Position numbers and translations under genes: made by a program. Source: Streptomyces sp. NBC_00683 (GTDB taxonomy: Bacteria; Actinomycetota; Actinomycetes; Streptomycetales; Streptomycetaceae). Taken from it: a DNA stretch of 64,000 bases. The notes beneath the pieces are model-generated. The model saw only the letters and a list, made by a program, of their open reading frames with translations. It was not told where the DNA came from and ran no database searches. This document shows positions 34,140 through 42,738 of this stretch, piece by piece (the stretch's first letter is position 1; the number at the start of each line of letters is the position of its first letter). Location: assembly GCF_036226745.1 (NCBI RefSeq), contig NZ_CP109013.1, positions 7,130,001 through 7,194,000 of the forward strand, written 5' to 3'.

Positions 34140-35240
34140 GTGGCCACCGCAGCCGATATCACCGCCATGCGGCGAGCGATCACGCTCGCAGCCCGCGGAC
34201 TCGGCTCCACCAGCCCCAACCCGGTTGTCGGGTGCGTGATCCTCGACGCCGCCGGACAACCGGCCGGTGAGGGATTCCACCGGCGCGCCGGTGGGCCGCA
34301 CGCCGAGATCCACGCCCTGCGCGAGGCCGGCGAGAAGGCCGGGGGCGGCACCGCCTACGTCACCCTCGAACCCTGCAACCACACCGGACGCACCGGCCCC
34401 TGCGCGCAGGCGCTCGTGGCAGCCGGTGTCGAGCGGGTGGTGTACGCCGTCGGTGACCCGAACCCGCAGGCCACCGGAGGCGCCGACACCCTGCGCGCCG
34501 CCGGGATCCAGGTGGAGCAGGGACTCCTCGCCGAAGAGGCCGAGGCGGGTAACGCCGCCTGGCTGACCTCCGTGCGGCTCGGCCGCCCGTACGTCCTGTG
34601 GAAGTACGCGGCGACCCTCGACGGCCGGATCGCCGCCGCGGACGCCACGAGCCGCTGGATCACCTCGGCCGAGTCCCGCGCCGACGTCCACCGGCTGCGC
34701 GCCGAGGCCGACGCCGTCGTGGTCGGTGCCGGCACGGCCCACACCGACGACCCCCAGCTCGCGGTACGCGGCATCGAAGGCGCCGACCAGCCGCTCCGGG
34801 TCGTCGTCGACACGGGTGCCACCGCCGTACGGCCCGGCTCCCGGGTGCTCGACGGCACGGCGCCCACCCTGATCGCGGTCGCCGGCGACGCCGACACCGC
34901 TCACCTCCCCGAAGACACCGTGCTCCGGCTGCCCCGCGCCGCCACCGGCCCCGGCCTGGACATCCCGTCCCTGCTCACGGCCCTGCACGGGCGCGGTATC
35001 CGCTCCGTACTCCTCGAAGGCGGACCGGTCCTCGCCGGTTCCTTCGTTGCCGCGGGAGCAGTCGACAAGGTCGTCGGCTATCTCGCTCCGGTCCTCCTCG
35101 GCGCGGGCCCGGCAGCCCTCGCCGACGCCGGAATCACCACCATCTCCCAGGCGTTGCGCCTCGATGTGACCGAGACCGTCCGTATCGGCCCCGATCTGCG
35201 CATCACCGCCGTCCCCGTCCCTGCTCGGAAGGGAAACTGA
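34140..35240 (+). CDS. ribD: Bifunctional riboflavin deaminase/reductase RibD
   Basis: A 366-residue two-domain enzyme. The deaminase half converts the pyrimidine intermediate from GTP cyclohydrolase II; its zinc site is GGPHAEIHALREAG plus PCNHTGRTGPCAQAL, and NPVVGCVI is the family start. The reductase half (from KYAATLDGRIAAADATSRW) reduces the ribosyl side chain with NADPH; IRSVLLEGGPVLAGSF is its signature. GTG at 34140 follows AGGAGG, within reach of riboswitch control. The stop TGA directly abuts the GTG start of ribE. First gene of the riboflavin operon. Confidence 0.96.
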   Translation: MATAADITAMRRAITLAARGLGSTSPNPVVGCVILDAAGQPAGEGFHRRAGGPHAEIHALREAGEKAGGGTAYVTLEPCNHTGRTGPCAQALVAAGVERVVYAVGDPNPQATGGADTLRAAGIQVEQGLLAEEAEAGNAAWLTSVRLGRPYVLWKYAATLDGRIAAADATSRWITSAESRADVHRLRAEADAVVVGAGTAHTDDPQLAVRGIEGADQPLRVVVDTGATAVRPGSRVLDGTAPTLIAVAGDADTAHLPEDTVLRLPRAATGPGLDIPSLLTALHGRGIRSVLLEGGPVLAGSFVAAGAVDKVVGYLAPVLLGAGPAALADAGITTISQALRLDVTETVRIGPDLRITAVPVPARKGN

Positions 35241-35861
35241 GTGTTCACCGGAATTGTCGAAGAACTGGGTGAGGTCACCGCCGTCGAGAAGCTCGGCGAC
35301 GCCTCCCGCTTCCGACTGCGCGGCCCCGTTGTCACCGAAGGCGCCAAGCACGGCGACTCCATCGCCGTCAACGGCGTCTGCCTCACCGTCGTGGACCTCG
35401 GCGAACACGAGTTCACCGCCGATGTGATGGCCGAGACGCTGAACCGCTCCAGCCTCGGGGCGCTCGAAACGGGCTCCCGGGTCAACCTGGAGCGCCCCAT
35501 GGCGCTCGGCGGCCGGCTCGGCGGACACATCGTCCAGGGCCACGTCGACGGCACGGGCCGCATCATCGAGCGCAAGATCTCCGAGAACTGGGAGATCGTG
35601 AAGATCTCCCTGCCCGCCGATCTCACCCGCTACGTGGTGGAGAAGGGCTCGATCACGGTCGACGGCGTGAGCCTGACCGTCGTCGACGCGGGCCCCGACT
35701 ACTTCACCATCAGCCTCATCCCCACCACTCTCGCGCTGACCACACTGGGTGTGAAGGAGCCCGGCGACCCGGTCAACCTCGAAGTGGACGTCATCGCGAA
35801 GTACGTCGAGCGCCTGCTCGGCGGGACCGCCGCCCCGGAAGCCGGAGGGCCGGTCGCATGA
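35241..35861 (+). CDS. ribE: Riboflavin synthase, alpha subunit
   Basis: A 206-residue riboflavin synthase catalysing dismutation of two 6,7-dimethyl-8-ribityllumazine molecules. Two tandem lumazine-binding barrels are visible: [10 protein letters not shown]...[14 protein letters not shown] and [16 protein letters not shown]...[18 protein letters not shown] at 35241 directly follows the ribD stop, with GGAAGGGA inside the ribD end as ribosome binding site, so translation is coupled. The last four bases overlap the next gene (ATGA). Called ribC in some actinobacterial annotations. Confidence 0.96.
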   Translation: MFTGIVEELGEVTAVEKLGDASRFRLRGPVVTEGAKHGDSIAVNGVCLTVVDLGEHEFTADVMAETLNRSSLGALETGSRVNLERPMALGGRLGGHIVQGHVDGTGRIIERKISENWEIVKISLPADLTRYVVEKGSITVDGVSLTVVDAGPDYFTISLIPTTLALTTLGVKEPGDPVNLEVDVIAKYVERLLGGTAAPEAGGPVA

Positions 35862-36502
35862 GTGCCCTGGACTGGCTGAACTCGGAGGCGTTCACCGCCT
35901 TCGGCCAGCACATCATCTGGTCGGACCTGATCGGCAACACGATCGGTCTGATAGCCCTGGCCCTCGGCTGGCTCCGCTCGGTCTGGACCTGGCCCGCCCA
36001 GCTCCTGTCCGGCGTCGTCCTGATCGCGGCCAACGTCTCCGTGCAGCAGGCGGGCAGCGTCGGCAAGCAGCTGATCGTCGTCGCCGTCGCCGTATGGGGC
36101 TGGCAGCAGTGGACCCGCGGCAGGCAGCAGGCCCAGGACGGCTCCATCGCCGTGCGCTTCGCCACCTGGCGCGAGCGTGCGTACCTGGTGGGCGGCGCCG
36201 CGGTCGGCACCCTCGCGGTCGGCGGCCTGTTCACCGCCTTCCCCTCGCTCTCCTGGAGCCCATGGGCGGACGCGTACATCTTCGCCGGCACGCTCGTCGC
36301 GATGCTGGCCCAGGCCCGCGGCATGGTCGAGTTCTGGTTCGCGTGGCTGCTCGTCGACCTCGTCGGCGTACCGCTCAACTTCCACAGCGGACTCGCCTTC
36401 TCCGGTCTCATCTACGTCGTCTACGGCGCCCTCGTCCTGTGGGGCATGCGCGACTGGTGGCTGCGTACGCGGTCACCCGCTCTGGAAGGAGCCACGGCAT
36501 GA
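35858..36502 (+). CDS. PnuC-family vitamin transporter in the rib operon (PnuX-like)
   Basis: A 214-residue membrane protein of the PnuC family with about seven hydrophobic segments ([58 protein letters not shown]). The W-x-x-Q and W-x-E-F-W patterns ([25 protein letters not shown]) are the family signature. Members transport nicotinamide riboside, but rib-operon copies under FMN riboswitch control (PnuX) transport riboflavin in other actinobacteria. Position between ribE and ribBA with ATGA overlaps on both sides supports the riboflavin role. Start ATG at 35858. Confidence 0.88.
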   Translation: MSALDWLNSEAFTAFGQHIIWSDLIGNTIGLIALALGWLRSVWTWPAQLLSGVVLIAANVSVQQAGSVGKQLIVVAVAVWGWQQWTRGRQQAQDGSIAVRFATWRERAYLVGGAAVGTLAVGGLFTAFPSLSWSPWADAYIFAGTLVAMLAQARGMVEFWFAWLLVDLVGVPLNFHSGLAFSGLIYVVYGALVLWGMRDWWLRTRSPALEGATA

Positions 36503-37788
36503 CTGCCCAGCCCACCTGGTTGCACGACCGTACGGCCGAGGACCTGTCCCTCGACCCCGTGGAGCAGGCGATCCGCGACATCGCCGCCGGCCGGCCCGTC
36601 GTGGTCGTCGACGACGAGGACCGGGAGAACGAGGGCGACCTCGTCATCGCCGCCGAGAAGGCGACCCCCGAGATCGTCGCGTTCATGATGAGCGAGTGCC
36701 GTGGGCTGATCTGCGCGCCCATGGAGAACGACGAGCTGGAACGGCTCGAGCTCCCGCAGATGGTCGACAACAACACGGAGTCGATGAAGACCGCCTTCAC
36801 CGTCTCCGTCGACGCCTCGGCCGCTCACGGTGTGACCACCGGGATCTCCGCCGCCGACCGGGCCACCACGCTGCGGATGCTGGCGGGCGGCAGGGCGGGC
36901 CCCGGCGACTTCGTCCGGCCCGGCCACATCTTCCCGCTGCGCGCCCGCTCCGGCGGAGTCCTCGTCCGCAACGGCCACACCGAGGCCGCGGTGGACCTCG
37001 CACGGCTCGCCGGGCTGCGCCCCGCAGGCGCCATCGTCGAGATCGCCGGCGAGGACGGGGTGATGCTCAGGCTGCCCGAGCTCGTACCGTTCGCCCGCAA
37101 GCACGGACTGACGATCATCTCCATCGAGGACCTGATCGCCTACCGGCGCAGCTCGGAACCGACCGTCCGGCGTGAGGCGGAGGTACGGCTGCCGACCGCG
37201 TTCGGCGCCTTCACCGCGTACGGCTACCGCTCCACCGTCGACGGCGTCGAGCACGTCGCACTCGTGCACGGGGACATCGGCGACGGCCAGGACGTCCTCG
37301 TCCGGGTCCACTCCGAGTGCCTGACGGGGGACATCTTCCAGTCCCAGCGCTGCGACTGCGGCCCCCAGCTGCACGCCTCGATGGAACGCATCACGACCGA
37401 GGGCCGCGGCATCGTCGTCTATCTGCGCGGTCACGAGGGCCGTGGCATCGGCCTGCTGTCCAAGCTGCGGGCGTACGAACTCCAGGAGCGGGGCTCCGAC
37501 ACCCTCGACGCCAATCTCGAGCTCGGCCTGCCGGCCGATGCCAGGGACTACGCGGCGGGTGCCCAGATCCTCGAGGACCTCGGTGTCCGCACGCTCCGGC
37601 TGATGACCAACAACCCCGACAAGACCGCCGCGCTCGTGCGGCACGGGCTCGGCATCACCGGGCGCGAACCCATGCCCGTCCAGGCCGGCGAACACAATCT
37701 GCGGTACCTGCGCACCAAGCGGGACCGTATGGGGCACGACCTGCCCTGGCTCGACGCGGCCACCGCGTCGACCTGCGGCAACCAGTAA
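36499..37788 (+). CDS. ribBA: Bifunctional DHBP synthase / GTP cyclohydrolase II
   Basis: A 429-residue fusion supplying both precursors of riboflavin. The first half makes 3,4-dihydroxy-2-butanone 4-phosphate ([20 protein letters not shown] acidic loop, [32 protein letters not shown]). The second half opens GTP, with zinc cysteines in [19 protein letters not shown] and the [18 protein letters not shown] loop. ATG at 36499 overlaps the preceding stop by ATGA with GGAAGGAG upstream. Lengths of both halves are normal and catalytic residues are intact. ribH follows after 24 bases. Confidence 0.96.
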   Translation: MTAQPTWLHDRTAEDLSLDPVEQAIRDIAAGRPVVVVDDEDRENEGDLVIAAEKATPEIVAFMMSECRGLICAPMENDELERLELPQMVDNNTESMKTAFTVSVDASAAHGVTTGISAADRATTLRMLAGGRAGPGDFVRPGHIFPLRARSGGVLVRNGHTEAAVDLARLAGLRPAGAIVEIAGEDGVMLRLPELVPFARKHGLTIISIEDLIAYRRSSEPTVRREAEVRLPTAFGAFTAYGYRSTVDGVEHVALVHGDIGDGQDVLVRVHSECLTGDIFQSQRCDCGPQLHASMERITTEGRGIVVYLRGHEGRGIGLLSKLRAYELQERGSDTLDANLELGLPADARDYAAGAQILEDLGVRTLRLMTNNPDKTAALVRHGLGITGREPMPVQAGEHNLRYLRTKRDRMGHDLPWLDAATASTCGNQ

Positions 37789-37812
37789 GCACAGACGAAC
37801 AGTAGGAGAGAC

Positions 37813-38298
37813 ATGAGCGGCAAGGGCGCACCCGAACTGTCCGTACGCAACTGCGGTGACCTGCGGGTGGCAGTGATCGCTGCCCAGTGGCACGAGAAGG
37901 TCATGGACGGACTCGTCGACGGGGCCCTGCGCGCCCTGCACGACCTGGGCATCGACGAACCGACCCTTCTCAGGGTCCCCGGCAGCTTCGAGCTCCCGGT
38001 GGTCGCCAAGGTCCTCGCGGGACGCGGGTACGACGCGATCGTCGCCCTCGGAGTGATCATCCGTGGCGGCACCCCCCACTTCGAGTACGTGTCCCAGGGC
38101 GTCACCAACGGCCTCACCCAGGTCACCGTCGACACCGGCGTCCCCGTCGGCTTCGGCGTCCTCACCTGCGACACCGAGGAGCAGGCGCTGGACCGGGCAG
38201 GACTCGAGGGCTCCAACGAGGACAAGGGGCACGAAGCGGTCACCGCCGCCGTCGCCACCGCGGCCACGCTGCGTACCGTCAGCGAACCCTGGCGCTGA
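37813..38298 (+). CDS. ribH: Lumazine synthase, riboflavin synthase beta subunit
   Basis: A 161-residue 6,7-dimethyl-8-ribityllumazine synthase, which condenses the RibD product with dihydroxybutanone phosphate and assembles into capsid-like shells. Family signatures: [55 protein letters not shown] with the catalytic histidine, and [20 protein letters not shown] at 37813 has GGAGAG upstream. Last enzyme of the riboflavin set; hisE follows after 35 bases with no terminator, so his genes probably share the transcript. Confidence 0.96.
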   Translation: MSGKGAPELSVRNCGDLRVAVIAAQWHEKVMDGLVDGALRALHDLGIDEPTLLRVPGSFELPVVAKVLAGRGYDAIVALGVIIRGGTPHFEYVSQGVTNGLTQVTVDTGVPVGFGVLTCDTEEQALDRAGLEGSNEDKGHEAVTAAVATAATLRTVSEPWR

Positions 38299-38333
38299 GA
38301 GAGGGTCCGGGACCCCGTATTCTAAGGACCATC

Positions 38334-38606
38334 ATGGCGAACAAAACCTTCGAAGAGCTCTTCGCCGAGCTGCAGCTCAAGGCCGCCAACGGCGACCCCT
38401 CCACCTCCCGCACCGCCGAACTGGTGGACAAGGGTGTGCATGCCATCGGCAAGAAGGTCGTCGAGGAGGCCGCCGAGGTCTGGATGGCCGCCGAGTACGA
38501 GGGCAAGGAAGCCGCCGCCGAGGAGATCTCGCAGCTGCTGTACCACGTCCAGGTGATGATGGTCGCCCGCGGAATCTCCCTCGACGACGTCTACGCCCAC
38601 CTCTGA
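38334..38606 (+). CDS. hisE: Phosphoribosyl-ATP pyrophosphatase
   Basis: A 90-residue HisE, which removes pyrophosphate from phosphoribosyl-ATP, the second step of histidine synthesis. All-alpha MazG-like fold: [32 protein letters not shown] with the metal-binding EExxE, and [19 protein letters not shown] with the second acidic site. ATG at 38334 follows AAGGACC. The rest of the his operon (hisD, hisC and others) is not here; hisE-hisG as a separate pair is normal in actinobacteria. Confidence 0.95.
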   Translation: MANKTFEELFAELQLKAANGDPSTSRTAELVDKGVHAIGKKVVEEAAEVWMAAEYEGKEAAAEEISQLLYHVQVMMVARGISLDDVYAHL

Positions 38607-38659
38607 GCACGCCCCCGCCCGTTCCCGGAACTCCCTCCGCACAAAGGAAACCTGACCTC

Positions 38660-39508
38660 ATGCTGCGCATCGCCGTCCCCAACAAGGGTGCAATCTCCGG
38701 GCCTGCGATGGCGATGCTCCATGAGGCGGGCTACCAGCAGCGCAAGGAGTCGAAGGAACTCGTCCTCGTCGACCCGACGAACCAGGTCGAGTTCTTCTAC
38801 CTGCGGCCGCGCGACATCGCGATCTACGTCAGCTCCGGCCGCCTGGACATCGGCATCACCGGCCGCGACCTGCTGCTGGACTCCGGAGCCGACGCCGAGG
38901 AGATCCTTCAGCTCGGCTTCGCCCGCTCCACCTTCCGTTACGCCACGAAGCCCGGCACGGCCACCGGCCCGCAGGACTTCGAGGGCATGACGATCGCCAC
39001 CTCCTACGAGGGCATCGTCGCCAAGCACCTCGCCGAAGAGGGCGTCAAGGCCTCGGTCGTGCACCTCGACGGCGCGGTCGAGACGGCCATCGAGCTCGGT
39101 GTCGCCCAGATCATCGCCGACGTGGTGGAGACCGGCACCAGCCTGCGCAACGCCGGACTCGAAGTCATCGGCGAGCCGATCATGTCGTCCGAAGCGGTCG
39201 TGATCCGTCGCAAGGGCGCCCCCGCCGACGAGCCCAAGGTGGAGCAGTTCCTGCGCCGCCTGCAGGGCGTCCTGGTCGCCCGCAGCTACGTGATGATGGA
39301 CTACGACTGCCGCGTCGAGCACCTGGAGCGCGCCGTGGCCCTCACCCCGGGCCTCGAATCGCCGACCATCTCCCCGCTGCACCACGAGGGCTGGGTGGCG
39401 GTCCGCTCCATGGTCGCCGCCAAGGAGGCGCAGCGGATCATGGACGACCTGTACGAGCTCGGCGCCCGCGCCATCCTCACCACGGCCATCCACGCCTGCC
39501 GCCTCTGA
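38660..39508 (+). CDS. hisG: ATP phosphoribosyltransferase, long form
   Basis: A 282-residue HisG, first enzyme of histidine synthesis, joining ATP and PRPP. The start LRIAVPNKGAISGPAMAML, the DIGITGRDLLLDSGAD segment and the PRPP-loop region IADVVETGTSLRNAGLEV are diagnostic. The C-terminal ACT-like regulatory domain (about 210-282) is present, so this is the hexameric, histidine-inhibited long form. ATG at 38660 with AAAGGAAA upstream. The gene follows hisE by 53 bases. Nothing odd. Confidence 0.96.
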   Translation: MLRIAVPNKGAISGPAMAMLHEAGYQQRKESKELVLVDPTNQVEFFYLRPRDIAIYVSSGRLDIGITGRDLLLDSGADAEEILQLGFARSTFRYATKPGTATGPQDFEGMTIATSYEGIVAKHLAEEGVKASVVHLDGAVETAIELGVAQIIADVVETGTSLRNAGLEVIGEPIMSSEAVVIRRKGAPADEPKVEQFLRRLQGVLVARSYVMMDYDCRVEHLERAVALTPGLESPTISPLHHEGWVAVRSMVAAKEAQRIMDDLYELGARAILTTAIHACRL

Positions 39509-39549
39509 CGGCCCGGACCGACCAGCGCACACCGAAGGACGACAGTCTC

Positions 39550-40026
39550 ATGGCCGCCCCCGCGTCCCGGACCGAACTCCCCGCTCTCCCGGTCACCTTC
39601 AGGCCCACCCTCACCCGGGTGGTCCTGCTGACCGTGGGAGTGGCGATGTTCGTCGTCATCACCGCCGTCGCCCTGATCCTCGAACACCTGAGCCCAGGGG
39701 AGCGGACCAGCTTCGTCTTCGTCGCGCTGCTCTTCCTCGGTGTCCTCGCCCTGCTCAGCAGGCCGAAGATCGTCGCCGACGAGGCAGGGATCAGGGTGGT
39801 CAACATCACCCGGACCCGCCGACTGGCCTGGGCGGAGATCCTGCGCGTCAATCTGCGGGCGGGTGACCCCTGGGTCTTCCTCGACCTCAGCGACGGCACC
39901 AGCATGCCCGCCCTCGGTATCCAGCCCGGAATCGCCAGGGAACAGGCCATTCGTGACGCACGGACACTCCGCGCGCTCGTGGAATTCCACGGCACCGGAA
40001 CGGACGACGCCACGGAGAACGTCTGA
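39550..40026 (+). CDS. PH-domain membrane protein
   Basis: A 158-residue protein with two hydrophobic helices (VVLLTVGVAMFVVITAVALI and TSFVFVALLFLGVLALL) followed by a bacterial PH-like beta domain (PKIVADEAGIRVVNITRTRR, LAWAEILRVNLRAGDPWVFL). The family (bPH_6-like) is widespread in actinobacteria and its role is unknown; PH-like domains usually mediate membrane or protein contacts. ATG at 39550 lies 41 bases behind hisG with AAGGACGA upstream, so it is likely read with the his genes. No catalytic residue recognised. Confidence 0.85.
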   Translation: MAAPASRTELPALPVTFRPTLTRVVLLTVGVAMFVVITAVALILEHLSPGERTSFVFVALLFLGVLALLSRPKIVADEAGIRVVNITRTRRLAWAEILRVNLRAGDPWVFLDLSDGTSMPALGIQPGIAREQAIRDARTLRALVEFHGTGTDDATENV

Positions 40027-40060
40027 GCCCCCTGCCCCGAAGAGCCGCATCTTGATTACT

Positions 40061-40154
40061 CTGGAGGGCGGCGGCGCCCTGAGCGCCCCGCCCCGCACCA
40101 GAGGCCCCCAGGCCTGCGGGGCATTCCTGCGACCCAAGGAGTGACTCCCTCCAG
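40061..40154 (+). ncRNA. Candidate structured leader before the CNNM/CBS genes
   Basis: CTGGAGGG (40061-40068) is perfectly complementary to CCCTCCAG (40147-40154), closing an approximately 94-base element. Inside are GGCGC-CCTGA-GCGCC and GCCCC...GGGGC hairpins, so a multi-branched fold is likely, 55 bases before the first CNNM gene. The genes it leads belong to a family linked to magnesium, which makes a regulatory RNA plausible. It does not match the M-box, manganese or other riboswitch consensus I know. Confidence 0.45.
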
Positions 40155-40209
40155 CAATGGACGGATCGTCCGGTAGTACCTGCGCCGCCCTCTCCCCGGA
40201 GGCGGCGGC

Positions 40210-41577
40210 ATGACAACCCCCCTGCTGCTTCTCAGCGCGGCATTCCTTCTCATCCTCGCCAACGGATTCTTCGTGGCAGCCGAATTCGGGCTCGTCACGG
40301 TGGACCGGCCGGACGCCGAACGCGCCGCCGCCGAAGGCGACCGCCGGGCCCGCACCGTCGTCGCGGCCCTGCGTGAACTCTCCTTCCAGCTCTCCGGCAC
40401 CCAGCTCGGCATCACCATCACCTCGCTGGTCGTCGGCATGCTCGCCGAACCCGCACTCGCCCAGCTGCTCGCCGGACCCCTCACCGCCACCGGACTGCCC
40501 GCAGGGGCCGTCCCCGGAGTGAGCGTCGTGATCGGCATGCTGCTCGCCTCCGCCGTCCAGATGGTCATCGGCGAGCTCGTACCGAAGAACTGGGCGGTCT
40601 CCCGGCCGCTCCAGGTCGCCCGGTTCGTCGCCGGTCCCCAGCACCGGTTCGCCACCCTGCTGCGGCCGGTGATCACTGTGCTGAACACCGTGGCCAACCG
40701 GCTGGTGCGGCTGCTCGGTGTCGAGCCCACCGACGAACTGGCCTCCGCGCGCACCCCCGGCGAACTGGTCTCGCTCGCCCGTCACTCGGCCGAGGCCGGC
40801 ACCCTGGAGCAGGACACCGCAGATCTCTTCGTGCGGACCCTGTCGCTCGCCGGTCTCACCGCGCAGCACGTGATGACCCCGCGGGTGAAGGTCAGCGCCC
40901 TGCAGTCGTCGGCGACCGCCGCGGACGTCCTCAACCTCACCCGGGCCACCGGGCTCTCCCGCTTTCCCGTCTACCGGGACCGCATCGACGAGGTCGTGGG
41001 GATGGTGCACCTCAAGGACGCCCTCGCCGTCCCCGCCCAGGACCGGCTCCGGACCCCGGCGGGCCGGATCGCCGTACCGCCGCTCCTGGTACCGGAGACG
41101 CTGCCTGTCGAACAGCTGCTCCGGCAACTGCGCAACGAGCAGCCGATCGCCGTCGTGGTCGACGAGTACGGCGGCACCGCCGGTGTCGTCACCCTCGAGG
41201 ACATCATCGAGGAACTCGTCGGCGAGGTGAGGGACGAGCACGACGCCGAAGGCGCCGACCGTCCCGAGCTGACGTCCGTCGTCGCCGACGACGGACGTCC
41301 CGGCTGGGACGTGGAGGGAAGCTGCCGGGTGCTGACCCTGCTGCGGATAGGCCTCGACGTGCCCGAGGGACCGTACGAGACCGTGGCAGGACTGGTCGCC
41401 GACCTGCTGGGACGCATTCCCGCCCCCGGTGACCGGGCCGAGCTGCCCGGCTGGCGGATCTCCGTCCGCCAGGTCGGCCACTACCGCGCCGAGCAGGTCC
41501 GCTTCGTCCGGCTGACGGGCGCGGCGGAACCGGCGGAGCGGGAGCCCGTCCGTGCGCTGGTGGAGGCTGTGCGATGA
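40210..41577 (+). CDS. CNNM/CBS membrane protein (CorC/hemolysin family), full length
   Basis: A 455-residue integral membrane protein. The CNNM (DUF21) transmembrane domain covers residues about 1-180 (LLLLSAAFLLILANGFFVAA, ELSFQLSGTQLGITITSLVV, MVIGELVPKNWAVSRP). Two CBS motifs follow (VMTPRVKVSALQSSATAADV, PIAVVVDEYGGTAGVVTLED), then the CorC_HlyC domain (about 350-440). Relatives are implicated in magnesium or cobalt export or resistance; the older hemolysin label is misleading. ATG at 40210 is preceded by a GGAGGCGGCGGC run. Its end overlaps the next gene by ATGA, showing a coupled pair. Confidence 0.9.
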   Translation: MTTPLLLLSAAFLLILANGFFVAAEFGLVTVDRPDAERAAAEGDRRARTVVAALRELSFQLSGTQLGITITSLVVGMLAEPALAQLLAGPLTATGLPAGAVPGVSVVIGMLLASAVQMVIGELVPKNWAVSRPLQVARFVAGPQHRFATLLRPVITVLNTVANRLVRLLGVEPTDELASARTPGELVSLARHSAEAGTLEQDTADLFVRTLSLAGLTAQHVMTPRVKVSALQSSATAADVLNLTRATGLSRFPVYRDRIDEVVGMVHLKDALAVPAQDRLRTPAGRIAVPPLLVPETLPVEQLLRQLRNEQPIAVVVDEYGGTAGVVTLEDIIEELVGEVRDEHDAEGADRPELTSVVADDGRPGWDVEGSCRVLTLLRIGLDVPEGPYETVAGLVADLLGRIPAPGDRAELPGWRISVRQVGHYRAEQVRFVRLTGAAEPAEREPVRALVEAVR

Positions 41578-42668
41578 GTCTCGTCCAGTTGCTCTTCGCC
41601 GGACTCCTGGTGCTGGCGAACGGCTTCTTCGTCGGCGCCGAATTCGCTCTGGTGTCCGTGCGTCGCAGTCAGATCGAACCCCTGGCCGCCAATGGGTCGA
41701 GCAGGGCGGGACAGGTGCTGTACGGCCTGGAGAACCTGCCGCAGATGATGGCCGCCGCGCAGTTCGGCATCACGGTCTGCTCGCTCACCCTCGGCGCCGT
41801 CGCCGAGCCGACCGTCGCCCACCTCCTGGAGCCGGTCTTCCACGCGGCGCACATGCCCGAGGGACTCATTCACCCCCTCGGCTACGCCCTGGCCCTCGTC
41901 TCCGTGATCTTCCTCCATCTCGTCATCGGCGAAATGGTCCCGAAGAACCTGGCGATGGCCGCTCCCGAGAAGACCGCGATGTGGCTCAGCCCCGGCCTGG
42001 TCGGCTTCGCCCGGCTCTGCCGGCCGGTCACCTCGGCGCTCGGAGCCTGTGCCCGGCTCGTGCTCCGGCTCTTCAAGGTCGAGCCGAAGGACGAGGTCGA
42101 GGCCGTCTTCACCAGCGAACAGCTCAACCGCCTGGTGGAGGACTCCGGACAGGCCGGACTGCTCGAACCCGAGGCGCAGGAACGGCTCGGGGACGCACTG
42201 GAGATGGGCAGCCGGCCCGTCACCGACGTGCTGCTCGACCGGGCGTCCCTGGTGACGGTGGACCCGTCCGTCACCCCGCGCCAGGTCGAGGAGCTGACCG
42301 TACGGACCGGTTTCTCGCGCTTTCCTGTCCGTGCGGAGGGCGGCGGCCCCTTCATGGGCTACCTGCACGTCAAGGACGTCCTCGAGCTGGAGGACGGCGA
42401 GCGGGCCGTCCCGCAGCAGATCTGGCGCCCGATGGCGACCGTGCGGGCGGAACTCCCGCTGGACGACGCCCTGACCGTGATGCGCCGCGCCGCGACGCAT
42501 CTGGCCCAGGTCGCCGACGCCACGGGCAAGGTGCTCGGCCTGGTCGCCATGGAGGACGTCCTGGAAATGCTCGTCGGCGAGGTCCGGGACCCCGCGCACC
42601 GCGTCTCGATGCCCCGCCGCACGGTGAAGGTGCCGACGGAGCACAAGGCCATGGCCCCACTGGGCTGA
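41574..42668 (+). CDS. CNNM/CBS membrane protein lacking the CorC_HlyC domain
   Basis: A 364-residue paralogue of the preceding gene. The CNNM part is intact (LVQLLFAGLLVLANGFFVGA, AAAQFGITVCSLTLGAVAEP, HLVIGEMVPKNLAMAAPEK) and two CBS segments follow (PVTDVLLDRASLVTVDPSVT, KVLGLVAMEDVLEMLVGEV). The protein stops just after the second CBS, so the C-terminal domain found in the partner is absent. A coupled long/short pair in this order is common in streptomycetes and suggests a heteromer. ATG at 41574 overlaps the previous stop (ATGA). Magnesium or divalent-cation homeostasis is the best guess. Confidence 0.9.
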   Translation: MSLVQLLFAGLLVLANGFFVGAEFALVSVRRSQIEPLAANGSSRAGQVLYGLENLPQMMAAAQFGITVCSLTLGAVAEPTVAHLLEPVFHAAHMPEGLIHPLGYALALVSVIFLHLVIGEMVPKNLAMAAPEKTAMWLSPGLVGFARLCRPVTSALGACARLVLRLFKVEPKDEVEAVFTSEQLNRLVEDSGQAGLLEPEAQERLGDALEMGSRPVTDVLLDRASLVTVDPSVTPRQVEELTVRTGFSRFPVRAEGGGPFMGYLHVKDVLELEDGERAVPQQIWRPMATVRAELPLDDALTVMRRAATHLAQVADATGKVLGLVAMEDVLEMLVGEVRDPAHRVSMPRRTVKVPTEHKAMAPLG

Positions 42669-42738
42669 CAGGTCGGTCACCACCGGAACAGAACCGGATC
42701 GGCGCCGGGCGGGCACACCCCGCCCGGCGCCCCGCTTC

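Noticed and set aside
40061..40154. Calling the CNNM leader an M-box or manganese riboswitch
   Set aside because: The conserved M-box and yybP-ykoY landmark sequences are not present; reported instead as an unclassified candidate.
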